This document shows, piece by piece, positions 49,260 through 60,500 of a DNA stretch of 64,000 nucleotides (its first letter is position 1; every line of letters begins with the position of its first letter). Made by a program: the position numbers and the translations under genes. This DNA comes from Trochalopteron elliotii (taxonomy: Eukaryota; Chordata; Aves; Passeriformes; Leiothrichidae). The stretch spans positions 134,107 through 198,106 of the forward strand of contig JANPWX010000034.1 of the NCBI GenBank assembly GCA_024734555.1, in the 5' to 3' direction. The notes below the pieces were generated by a model that was not told where the DNA came from, made no database searches, and saw only the letters and a program-made list of their open reading frames with translations.

Positions 49260-49659
49260 NNNNNNNNNNNNNNNNNNNNNNNNNNNNNNNNNNNNNNNNN
49301 NNNNNNNNNNNNNNNNNNNNNNNNNNNNNNNNNNNNNNNNNNNNNNNNNNNNNNNNNNNNNNNNNNNNNNNNNNNNNNNNNNNNNNNNNNNNNNNNNNNN
49401 NNNNNNNNNNNNNNNNNNNNNNNNNNNNNNNNNNNNNNNNNNNNNNNNNNNNNNNNNNNNNNNNNNNNNNNNNNNNNNNNNNNNNNNNNNNNNNNNNNNN
49501 NNNNNNNNNNNNNNNNNNNNNNNNNNNNNNNNNNNNNNNNNNNNNNNNNNNNNNNNNNNNNNNNNNNNNNNNNNNNNNNNNNNNNNNNNNNNNNNNNNNN
49601 NNNNNNNNNNNNNNNNNNNNNNNNNNNNNNNNNNNNNNNNNNNNNNNNNNNNNNNNNNN
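49260..49659. other. Assembly gap (400 N)
   Basis: Exactly four hundred undetermined bases. The flanks, ...gcaagaagggatt on the left and gttgcctgatgcttc... on the right, are unrelated to each other. Long frames crossing it (161 to 247 codons) consist of unknown residues and are artefacts. What the gap hides cannot be judged. Confidence 0.99.
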
Positions 49660-52600
49660 GTTGCCTGATGCTTCTCACAACACAAAAAGTATACCAACCC
49701 CCTCAGGTTCTGTTTCTGTTTTAATCCTCCACCACCACATGAAAGCTGAGCTATTCTCTTCCTGTCCTGAGTGTTGTCACAAACAGATGCACACCTGGGA
49801 GTGTGTGACACAGGTGGGAGCAGGGCAAAGGAGCAAAGTGACTGGATCTTTCACAAGCACAAACTGGGATTTTATTTGGACTAAACCTCAACAGAGCAGG
49901 AGCATCTTTTTCATTCTTTAAAGGACTGTGCCTTGAGGTACAGCACGGGCGTCTTTCAGCATCATGCCAGAGGATTTACAGTAGAGTAAGATTTCCTCAT
50001 TCTCACAGGGAAGAGGTATTCATATCTTCTTTCTAAATTGCTTAAGCCCCTTCAAATCTGCTCCCAAATTCCCTTGGCTCATGCTGCCCCTTCCCATTTT
50101 GTCTGTCTTTGCCAATGAACATCACAACATGCTACAAATGGCCCAGGTCCTGGGAAGATGCATCTATGCTGATGTTTCTCATCCTCTGGCAGCTATTGGT
50201 GCCCTGTAAGAAAATATAAAGTCCTTCCCAAAATGATTACCAGAAATAAAACTCAAATACATGTTTTTTTCCTATGTGTGGAATTGACCAAAAACTCAGC
50301 ATGAGAGCAAGAAGTAACCACGGCACACTGGCCTTATTTTTATTTTGTTATATATAAATGGCATTGTAACACTAGCTCAGGTGACACCTGAGGGATTTTT
50401 TTGTCCAGAAGCTTTCACAGTTCTTAGATTGAAATGCAAGTCAAGATGTCTTGACCTGTTCCACAAGCCCATGCCTATGGCTTTAGCCCCCTAACAACAC
50501 ATCTTCCCACCTGAGATATGTATTCTCTCCCCTGTCTTCTCCTTCTCCCCACATTCTCTACTTTTCTTGAAAATCATAAGCAAGTGTCAGGAGAGCAATG
50601 ACTAAGGAAAATAGGAGCAGCCTTCCCGGATGGGTTGGCTCAACTTTAGGTCAGCTGAAGTCTTTTGAATGCTAAGAATGTCTACCAATACTACATTTTT
50701 CCAAATGAGCCCTATCTACTGTGAGCAGGTCTGTCCAATGCATGTTGATGGCAACATGACATTTTTACCACTGCTAAAGCACATTTTCAGGTACAGCAGG
50801 GTGTGGAGATTGCATTTTCAAAGGCAAAAATCTTCCCTTGTTCATATCATTGCTTTTCAATAGATTACTGAGAACTCACCAGTGTTAAACTTCTGGGGCT
50901 GCTTTCTGACATAGACGTGTGAGATTTGCTCCTTCAAAAGTCGTTAGCAAGGTTTGAACCCCTGACCTGTGGAGCTGAACACAGACCTACTCCTCTCAAA
51001 CTCAAAGCTGAACTTCACCAGCTGCATTAGACTCTTATCTTCTTAGACAACAGGGATGCATGACGTGCACTTTGAAGGCACCTGCAAGTTCTCCTGAAGC
51101 CAACTATCCGAGGGCAAGGACTTGGCCTCTCAGTATTTTGTGGATTTCCTTGCTCATACCAGTCAATTAAAACACAGTGACATTTGCTACAATGCTCCCT
51201 TTTCCAGCTGTCTTTTAGGGTTTTTCAACAGGCTTTGGTGCCCAGCAGGAGCTCTAACGGGAGCAAGTGTCTGACATTTTAAATTCAACTCTGTGACACT
51301 TGCCAGAACGACCCTTCTGAAGTCAGTCACGTAACTCTCCCCTCATCCACCTGTCCAAGCAGGTCTGACTTGAGTGAATGCTTCTGCTGGCAGGATAAGT
51401 TTTCTTTGGTAAATTTATGACACGTGTAGTATTTATCAATGAAGATTGAACAGAAGATGAAGTCTAATAAAATATTTTCCATAACCATAAACCAAAAGAG
51501 AGAGACAGAAATAAATTAAAAGAAGAGAAAGACATCAACTTTGTCACTTAGACCAAGTCCAGTAGGAGTATGACAAAGGACAAGGATGTTTTGAGCTCTG
51601 AATGTATCAAAGTGAGCTGTAGAATGCCACTGGGACACTGCAGTCAGCAGCACCCACTGGTGGGTTGTTCAGTTCAGGTTTCCAGAAGCATTGAAATACT
51701 GAAAATGGAGGGTAAGACAGAAGAAAAAAATGTAGAAATAAAAAAAACCCAGCATGTTTTCATGCCTGCCTGACTGGGATGATGGTCCCAAACTATGTGG
51801 ACACCCACTGAGTGTTCTCACAAAGGTAGAAATTTCTCTATTTAATGGTACACTTCCCAAATGGTCACCATCATCCTCTCTGGTGGAGTTCATTGTTCAG
51901 CCATGTATCAACTTGCTTGTACCTTCTCTCACAGCTAATCCAACTCAAAAGGATGCTTTGCTGCCAAGAAGGTTCACCCTCTGAACAGAGACTCAAATCT
52001 CTAAGCTGTGGAGCCAGGGGTTGTCTGGAGAGGGAGAGGAGACTCTACCTTATCTTGATTTCCTCCCGTTGCTGACAGCTTGGTTGTCCTCCTGTTTCTA
52101 TAGCAGAATATTTCACATAGGCAGGAATGGTGCTGGTACAGACTGAGCTCACTGGGCCCAGCTCCAGAAGACTTGAAGGGTCTGTCCTCTGCCTCCCTGC
52201 ATGGTCACTCTTGAGACACCAAGTGGATGCTCAAGATTTGTCCCAGTTTAACAAAGTGCTGCTGAGCTGCTCATGCCTCAATCTCCCCTCACTTTGTCTC
52301 AAGCAGTGCTTTTATTTTTGCTCCACAGCAGGGCAATGGCTTCTGGCACAGAGAGGACAAGTTAGGGGTTGAACTGGACACATAAAACAGGAGAGCTAAT
52401 TGATTGTAAAGTATTCAGCAAGATATTCCATGTAAAGAACTGATGAATCAACAAGACCCTTCGGTCTTATTTTCTTTTTTCCTCAAAACCAAAGTTCAAT
52501 TTTGTTGGAGATGAGAAACCAAAATTTCCAATCAGTGTCTGAGTAGAGGAGGGAGTCACAAATCAATTGTCTTCCCACATGCGCTGATGTGCAGTTGTTA

Positions 52601-53865
52601 CTCAGAGTGGTAGTAGACAGTGAGGGGAGACTGAAAGAGCCTTTCCCTCCTAATGAGCAGAGCATCCACAAGGAGTTCAGGAGAGTGACTTATCTACCAA
52701 ACTCTCTACTCTCCCAAGACTGCTTTGTTCCCTGACCTCCCCTTCCTTATTTCTCAGGAAAAATAAATAAGCAAACACAGTCATTTTGGTGGGTCTCCAA
52801 TGCACATGGGTTTGGCACAAAGAATTTCTTGAATCTTCAACATTTTTCACAAGACAGGAAAGTGGATTCACACTCACTTCTGATGACACAAACCATTTTC
52901 TGCTATGAACAGCCAGTGTTTAAACTACCTCTGAACATCCATCCTTCAGCCAGTTCCTGAAATATGTGCCCCTTCAAATATGCTTCTGTTGGGTTTTTGA
53001 TTAACCTTCAAAGGCTAATCTACCTCATGAGAATTTAATTGCTTAGGGTGTTGGTACATAAGGAGCACAGTGCATTAATGACCAAATGAAAGACATTTTA
53101 TTCAACATGAAATGGTGTTTTTATTATTCCTTTTAATCATTTGAGTGGTCTTGATGATAAGAGGCAGAAATATTCTCAAACATCCAAGAATAATTAATCT
53201 TGTTTATTTATGCAGGGAAAATGGATGGATTCATGTAATATAAAACAAGGGCAAGGAAAAAGTAATTTTACACAAATGTCTTATTATTTGAATGCTTATT
53301 TCTGCTTCACATGATTGAAGAGGACAAGGAGATCAGAAAAATGAAAAGAGTTTTTAAAAACTAAACAATCCTTCCAACACTCTCCCTTCTGTTTTCATTC
53401 ACACACAGGAATTGCTCACAGACAACTTTGTGGCAATTTTAATTGCTTTTATTAAGCCTCTGAATGAGGGGAGGAAAGACTCACCCACACAGGGAAAGCT
53501 GGTGAGTACAGAAATAAGAGAAGGTCAGAGAGATTTCACACAATTGAAACATTTCTTTAGAAGGCCACTGAACTTTTTCAAACAGTAATCTACTGCTTGG
53601 AAACAGAGAAACAAACCCCCACTGCACAGCCAGGGATGCTGCCATGGGAGCAGGTGCATTGTCACAGTCTGAAAACTCTGGAATACATATGAACCTCCCT
53701 TTTGGAGCCAATGCTCCTGAAAAAATATCACCACATGTTTTATTTTTTTGACTGCCTGTTCATATGTGGATGCTGCTGTCTGGCACAATGAGGTCCTACT
53801 TCTGGCTTACTCAGTGCCTGGCAGGTGAATGGCTGAAATGAGCAAAGATGTCTCAGATGACAACA
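49660..53865. other. Unannotated stretch, no gene seen
   Basis: No gene is supported. Apart from frames running into the gap, the largest is about 81 codons (52127-52372, plus). A T-arm-like ggttcaaacc on the minus strand near 50,955 was examined for a tRNA and rejected. No repeat family is recognised. Confidence 0.5.
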
Positions 53866-53916
53866 GGTCAGCCATAATTCTGGGTCAGCCATAATTCAGA
53901 ATCAGCCATAATTCAG
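53866..53916. repeat. 17 bp tandem array, three copies
   Basis: The core tcagccataattc occurs three times with an exact 17 base period, with linkers tgggg-like, agaa and agag. It is a small minisatellite with two nearly identical copies and one diverged linker. Confidence 0.88.
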
Positions 53917-55689
53917 AGCAGCCCTGCCTCTGCTGCAAGCTTTGTCTTGTAGACCCACACGGATATAACAGGAATTTGATATTTGATGCCAATTAGCACC
54001 TTTCCCTCAGAGATGTTCAGTTTCCATGAGGAAAGGACAGGCAAAATCAGCTGTGTGTTCCAGAGCAATTTCCTATCAGGGGAGGCTCTTCAGTGCTCTC
54101 AGAAAGGGGCAGCACAAAGAACAGGGAGGAGAAAATCTTCAGGTGGAACTGGCTGAGATTACCAACACTCAGTATTGAAAACACTTCTGCTGACAACAGC
54201 TACTAATAACTGGTTTTCTTCTGAGGTCGCACTGCTCTCCTTCAGTAAAATGAGTTACTACAGTGGCAGTCACAGCAGGGAGGACAGAGACACCCATGTT
54301 TTGCAGAAGTTCTCTGCTCATCTCACACCTCAGTGTAAGCCTTGTCTTGCATTAGACTGGTAGAAGCCAAAAGGACCCAGGGAGGTTTAACTAAGACATG
54401 TTCCTGGCCTATTTCCAAGTCTGAAGCCACAAAAGGGCCTCAAGGTGGGATTCTCCAGCACCTCATGCTGAACAGTTGTGGAGTCCTCCAATACTGACTG
54501 ATAAGTGTGCAAACAACTGTAAAGAACTAAGGAAAATCAAGGCACAGATTTCTCCTGTTCAATCCAATGGTTCTGGCTCACTCACCCTTACAGGAACCCT
54601 ACAGCCTTGCCTCTTGGAGATGTTTTCAACTGAGACCAACAAAATAAAACCTGTAAAGTATCCAGCACTCATCTCTGTGCTGCCTTCCCTTCACAGAGGA
54701 ACCAGGATTTACACATGGCATGGGACAAGGAAGGACAAGAGCACCAGGACAGTTGCACCAACTTTTCAAACCCCAGTGTTTGAATTGAGAGGAAAAGACT
54801 GTGCAGATATCAGTCCCAAAGTGGAGTGAACATGATGAGCCTTCGAATGTAAAGGTTTAAACAAGGATTGAGCTTTGCAGAATAAGGGGTACAAGTCACA
54901 GCAACAAGTGGAGGGGCATTTTCATCAGCAAGGACTGAACTCATGGGAAAGGACAATCCTTAGATCTCCATTTTTCTACCTACAAATGGATTTTCCATTT
55001 CCTGATGAGATTTTCCATTCTTCCAGTAAAATGATTATGCAGTTTAAACATTCACTTAAAGTAATTTGTTGCTAGAAAATTTTAGAGAGTTTAATTCTGC
55101 TTGATTACCATTTCTCTTATTACTTCCATCATTATAGGTGCAGCATGACTTTTATTGGTTTTAGGCAAATGAAAGACAAAAAGAGATATATAAATCTTCT
55201 ATTGCTTCCTAGTAGCTAACAATCTTTTTGTTTGGAAAGGCAGATAGACGCAGGGTGATTTACCCTTTTCCAAATATGACCAAGCAACATTTGAAAATTA
55301 GACCTCGGACTTTTCTGTTGGTTCTAATATTTGATTAAGCTACCAGATAAACATTTTCCAGCATTGAAAATATACTTCCTTTCTACTTAATGGCATTAAT
55401 ATGAATTACTGTGTTCAAATTATCTTCAACTTTTTAATGGAGTGTGTAAAATATTTTTAGGTAGATATGCAGCTTAAATGTCAATCCCTGTGTGCTACTT
55501 TGATTTCACTGAGCATTTAGAAAAGAATTTCTGGCATAATGTAACATAGGAAGTTCAGTCATGATTTATGAAAAGCCTCATTTAACATTAATAGAGGTAC
55601 AGGAACCATTCACCTCTGGTCAGTGCTGTATTCTTAAGGCAGAGCACAAAAAAAGTGCCATGAAATATGCTTTACAGTGCCACAGCAGT
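53917..55689. other. Unannotated stretch with one 117-codon frame
   Basis: The plus-strand frame 54476-54829 (117 codons) has a fairly balanced composition with a Lys/Arg/Thr-rich centre, but I recognise no domain and see no clear splice signals, so I do not call it coding. Nothing else is visible. Confidence 0.45.
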
Positions 55690-55711
55690 AGAGAGAGAGA
55701 GAGAGAGAGAG
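55690..55711. repeat. (AG)11 microsatellite
   Basis: Eleven perfect AG units are followed by gggagg. It is probably polymorphic. Confidence 0.95.
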
Positions 55712-57353
55712 GGGAGGATTTCATCTTTACTGCGCAACATTAGCTGCAAAATAGTTAAAATAACAGAAGTAAAATGCATTGAGGCTTCTCAGGTAGGACA
55801 CAAGGAAGTTTAAATGAAGTTCTGTCATCCTTGTTTCTGGGCACCTCCAGTTTTCTGCACATGTCCTGGAAGGGTATAAAAAGGGATGTAAAAGCAGTAA
55901 ACAGAGCAGAAGAGACCCTGTGACTGCAAGGTGCAGGAAAGCCCCCAGAGCAGAGAGTGCAGGGGTGCATCATCCTTTTCCTCCCTAAATGAGATACATC
56001 AAAAATCTTCACAGATAAAAAAAGAAGAAAACATAACTGTGCTGAGCTCAGAAGAGATTTTTTCCTAGAGAATTACTAAAAAGGCATTCACTTAACCTGC
56101 TAATAAAGTAAAATTATATGAATACAAAAGATACGTAGTATATAATAATGCTATTATAATTTTGGGGTCTTTCTCCATGCCTATTGTGAATGTGAGCTTG
56201 AGAAATTTGAAATCATTTGTAGAAAAGTGTCTAAAAACCCAAAGCTTTTCCACCTTTATCTTGTCAATATAACCTCTGTGTTTTCCACAGACATACTGGC
56301 AGGCAGAGTAAAAACAGGTCCTTAAATAAGATTTATGAAGGGAAAGAATGGTCAGAACAAGAAGAAAAGTCCCACAGAAAATAATTTTTAATGGTCTCTG
56401 AACCAACAGGATTCTTTGTTGGGCAAGGTCGGGGAACCATGCCCAAAATCTGAACTGGGAGACTGTCAGGGTAATGTCCTCTGCAGTGTCCTGAGGCCTG
56501 GATGCTGTTCTGGAGCTGAACTCAATATCAAAGATAAGAAACTGCTGTCTTTTCACCAACTTTTATCCAGTTTGGAGTGGAGAAAGCTGCTTACAGGTCT
56601 CCCAGATACCAAACCACTATTGACACCCAGTTCTCTGTCTGCTTTTACTAAGGCATGCAAACACATCACAAAATGAACAGTTTAATTGCAGTAACCAGCC
56701 ATGTTGTGAGACCATGAGCATTGTCCTGAGTTACCCACTTGCTGCTTGCCCAGGCTGCTGTTGGGAAGAGAACCTGCCTTCTTTTCAAATAGCAGTCTCC
56801 TCCCTTCAATCAGTCCCATCCAGCCAAGGAGGAAGATGAATTCCCAGCCTCAAAAACTCCAATACTTTGTCTAAACTGCATCTCAGGGCACTTAGGTGTG
56901 AGTCTCTCACCAAGTAGCTCAATGGGAGGGCAAAAAGTGATGTTGATTCTTCTCTTAGACACATTGAAGCCAGCAAACTTCCACAGCCTTGTCTCTTCTG
57001 CTAGTCAGCCAAATCACTCCTTCACAAGTCCAAAGGGCACAAAAGCTGTGAAGATATTGTCCCTAAATGGCACAAAGGATTCCCTTTGTCTTCCTATCTC
57101 TCCAAAAATCCTCTTCAGCTCTGATGTTCCTGGAGTCTTTGTTGCTCTAAAGGTTTTTCCTCCCTAATTCATTTTAGATCCAATTTGCTGCCTTTGTCCC
57201 TGCTATGAGGACTGTGCTTGTCTGTGGAGTCAGATATTGCTGATCTTCTCATATTTTCTATTGTTAAAAGGGTTGGGAATCATAAGCCCTATTGCAGTTC
57301 TTAAAAAGGGCATTCCTCTGACTTCTCTCCAATGTGCTTTTTTTTTTTTGCAG
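55712..57353. other. Unannotated stretch, no gene seen
   Basis: The minus-strand frame 56092-56559 (155 codons) is rich in Phe, Leu, Tyr and Ile. Its middle could be read as a membrane segment, but no family is recognised and the composition follows from A-rich DNA on the opposite strand. No repeat or RNA gene is visible. Confidence 0.45.
57338..57353 (+). promoter_or_regulatory. Strong 3' splice acceptor-like site
   Basis: Twelve T residues (57338-57349) run into gcag, with AG at 57352-57353. This is close to an ideal vertebrate polypyrimidine tract and acceptor. It sits directly before an ATG that opens the 59-codon candidate exon. A plain poly-T run would look the same, so the call depends on the exon behind it. 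Confidence 0.35.
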
Positions 57354-57530
57354 ATGGAGGGTGACATCACAAAGCATTCTGCTCCATCCCAACCCCCTGA
57401 GCAGCTCACTGACTGCCACCCCCTTGCCAACCCCCATATGCCACACAGAGGTTTGATAGCCCAAAGGCTGAGCTTCAGACAGCAGCTCCTGATAAAAGAG
57501 AATTACCTGTTTAATGAGTCCTTATCACTG
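57354..57530 (+). other. Candidate 177 nt coding exon (59 codons)
   Basis: This is the best splice-bounded candidate in the window. A T12 tract plus gcag precedes, the exon opens with ATG, stays open for 59 codons, and ends at atcactg before gtaatt (GT at 57531, a weaker donor). The length is divisible by three. Translation gives a Pro/His-rich first half (residues 9-32, with PSQPPEQLTD and PHMPH) and a second half with a charged helix-like part (residues 36-56, RLSFRQQLLIKENYLF). If the ATG is the start, this would be a first coding exon after a 5'UTR intron; if not, it is an internal phase 0-0 exon. The frame stays open upstream to an ATG at 57237 through more hydrophobic sequence. No family is recognised. 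Confidence 0.27.
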
Positions 57531-60500
57531 GTAATTATTCTGCTCACAACTAGATGACAAGCTACTGGGTGTAGGGTCGGGTAACAAAGTTCTGCCTCAT
57601 TAAAACCTCAAATGTTCTGACACAACCATCATCTGTTTCTGCTACGAGCTGTAATTTCATTGCAATCACCAGGTTAGGTTACAAACCACAGGGTGTTATC
57701 CACTGGAGTTCGTTTGACCAAAGAAAACCCTCCAAACCAGTGTATTCTTTTCAATAGAATTCATGGCCATTACATGTTGCTGATGCAAACAATCCCAAGG
57801 CAGCCTTCTTCTGCAGGAAGGTCACTGGAAGGTTGAGGCGTGGACTTGTGCAAGAATCAGCGAATGCAGAATCTGGCCAATGCAGCAGTGATTTCCCCAC
57901 AAGCAAAATCCACAAGCAAATTTAGAATTAGCTTAATTATTTGCAGCCAATACATCTTTAACTGTTCTTCTAAGGTTATAGAGGTTAGGCAGCTCTTTTC
58001 TGTATGTGTGTGTGCACCAGAGAAACTCTGTAAGAGTCCTGCTGTAACAAAACCAAATCCAACACCAGCAGAAATCTCAGAGATGTTTCATGAAAATTGG
58101 CTGACAAAGAGAGCTTGTAAAGTACTAAAAGATGCAACGTGAACACACACTTCATTAGACACCAGACAGCCAACCACAAGATATAACCTGGAGGAGAGCA
58201 GGCTGCATTAACTCCAATGTGAACAGATATGCTTTTAACAGGGAGACCCTGACACCCAGCATCCTTGCTGCTTTTAGCCTTAAGTACTTTGTTTCACAAC
58301 AGGTTGGGAACAATAACTGCACTCAGTGGTGTGACAAATCCTCCCAGAAACTGAAGTAATGTCTAACTTTTTAAATATTAATTTCAGAGAACGAGAATTT
58401 CAAGTGAACTGCCTGCAATAAGCGAAAATCAGTGTTTTTTGAAAGGCACAAATCACGGGAATTTTCAGCTCTGTGCACAACTCCCATGTTGTCATTGACA
58501 TTTGGAAGCCCTTGAGATTTAAGCATTAATCCTGGCTCATCTGTATCTGTGGGTTTTAATGTCAATATATTTAAAGGTTCGTTCTACAAAGAACCCATGA
58601 TCTCCTCAGGAATTTGAAAGCACAAGAGAAGATAAGGACATTATTGGAAAAAATAATGATGCTGACAGAGGAAAATATTCAACAGTTAAATAATGACCTC
58701 ACTTCCACTAAACTGAGACAGATAATTAAATCATCTTATCTTTGTTCAATTTAAAGGGCAACTACCAGTAAAATGGAACACAAGCAAGCAGAGCGAGTAA
58801 GAGAAATGCCACTGTCACCACAAGATGTCAAATCTGGAACCATGGCTTAATGCTGTTGAAGACACAAGGGATGGCATTGCCACCATCCTTGTCCACCACA
58901 AACATTCAATATGCCATTGTAGAAACCTACTGGCTTGCTTGAGGGGAAAATGTTACCATAATTAAAGCAAAAAAAAGTGTTCCTCTGAAATGTATTTTGC
59001 AAACTTTCTTTCATTTTGAAAGGAATGGCAAAATAAAATCACAACATGCTTTACATTTCACACCCTGTTTACTTAAGCGTACTTTCAACCCTATTGAGGA
59101 GTCAATTTCTCAATTTCCCAACAGGAAAAGACTATATAAATATCATAAATATCATATATAAATATCATAAATTCAAACAGAGGCATCAAGTAACCATATT
59201 TTATGGGAAAACAAAAAATAAAACTCAGGAGATTAATGACTAAACTTATCCCAAAACCAAAATATTTTGCTCTCTTCTAATCTAGGAAGCAACCCACATG
59301 CTCTGTGACACAGGGCAGTGACAGCTGGATATGTGCAGAAAACATTGCACATGAGCAAGATGTTTGGCGCAACATTTGGCTTTGGCACTGGAGGAAAAAG
59401 TCCTACACATGCTAAGCACAATTTCTTCCCCTTGCTGACTGCTAGACCAGAAAACCTTGAGATGTCTGCACCAGTTAGAGAAGGCTATAAAATGTTTTCA
59501 GAAATCATTAGGTTTATTATAGAACATCAGCAGGAGGAGGATGTTGGTAATTATTTAAACAGGTGATTATGCAAAACATTATTACCAAACAATTTGTATC
59601 TCTGTTCAGAGAAAACTTTACAATATTTTCCATTAGTGAAAAGCTGCCATTCTTGGAGTTATGACAAGTAGTAAGTACAACTTTGAGTCACTGTAGGAAA
59701 TCAATATGCTATCAATGAATTTTATATTTACATTCCTATGTAACATCCCAAGCATTACCTGCAAGAGTGTTTGTGATCTTAAAGGATAATCAGAGGGCAG
59801 TTTAGTGACATCATATCCATTTATCTCATATAGTCAAAGAAGGTCAATTATGAATCTTGTAAGTCTCATAACTGCTTATATCAGTTCATTCTGTCCTCAG
59901 CTAAATTGGTGAAAACATCTAATAGCACTGTCCACAGAGCTGTTCTCCTCTGGGCTGCAAGCAAACACTGTTAGTCTAAGGGAGGAAAATTGCACTATTT
60001 AAATACTGCAGATACCACAAATGTTAATAACAGACAAAATAATGCACCTGCACAATCTAGTAAATAATTCTTTTCATTCTGATTTCTGAGCTGGACAATG
60101 CCACCTGAGCCAGGATGGTTTAGGTGGGCAGTGACAGGAGCTGTTTTGGAGTTCACATTTGCAGCTGGCCTGAGCTAAGCGAGGCACTGAGTCACTGAAC
60201 TGCCAACCACCCCTGTGGCTGATTGAGCTGACTCTATCATTCAGACAAAACTCTGGTTCATGAGTTACTAAAACTTTACTCTGGTCCTTCCAGCCAGAAA
60301 CTTTTGGTTTTGGGGACCTTCATCAGGGTTCGCACATGACCAGTATAACTAGAAAGAAATTGAGCTCAGTCAGCCTTTAACATCTGAAAAAATGAAGGGT
60401 TAAATCAGAATATCTCACATCAGGCTCACATTATAGTCAATGGAGAGAAACTCGCACTTCTAGAGTGAGAGCCACTTGGCTAAATTTAGGTGTCTGCTTC

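Noticed and set aside
49178..49921. 247-codon ORF across the gap
   Set aside because: About half to two thirds of it is N-derived unknown residues; the frame is open only because N codons cannot be stops.
50930..51000. Minus-strand tRNA suggested by a ggttcaaacc T-arm-like motif
   Set aside because: No pairing acceptor stem, D-arm or anticodon arm at the required spacing could be found around it.
56092..56559. 155-codon minus-strand ORF as a membrane protein
   Set aside because: The hydrophobicity follows from A-rich DNA on the opposite strand; no signal peptide, regular membrane-segment spacing or family is recognisable.
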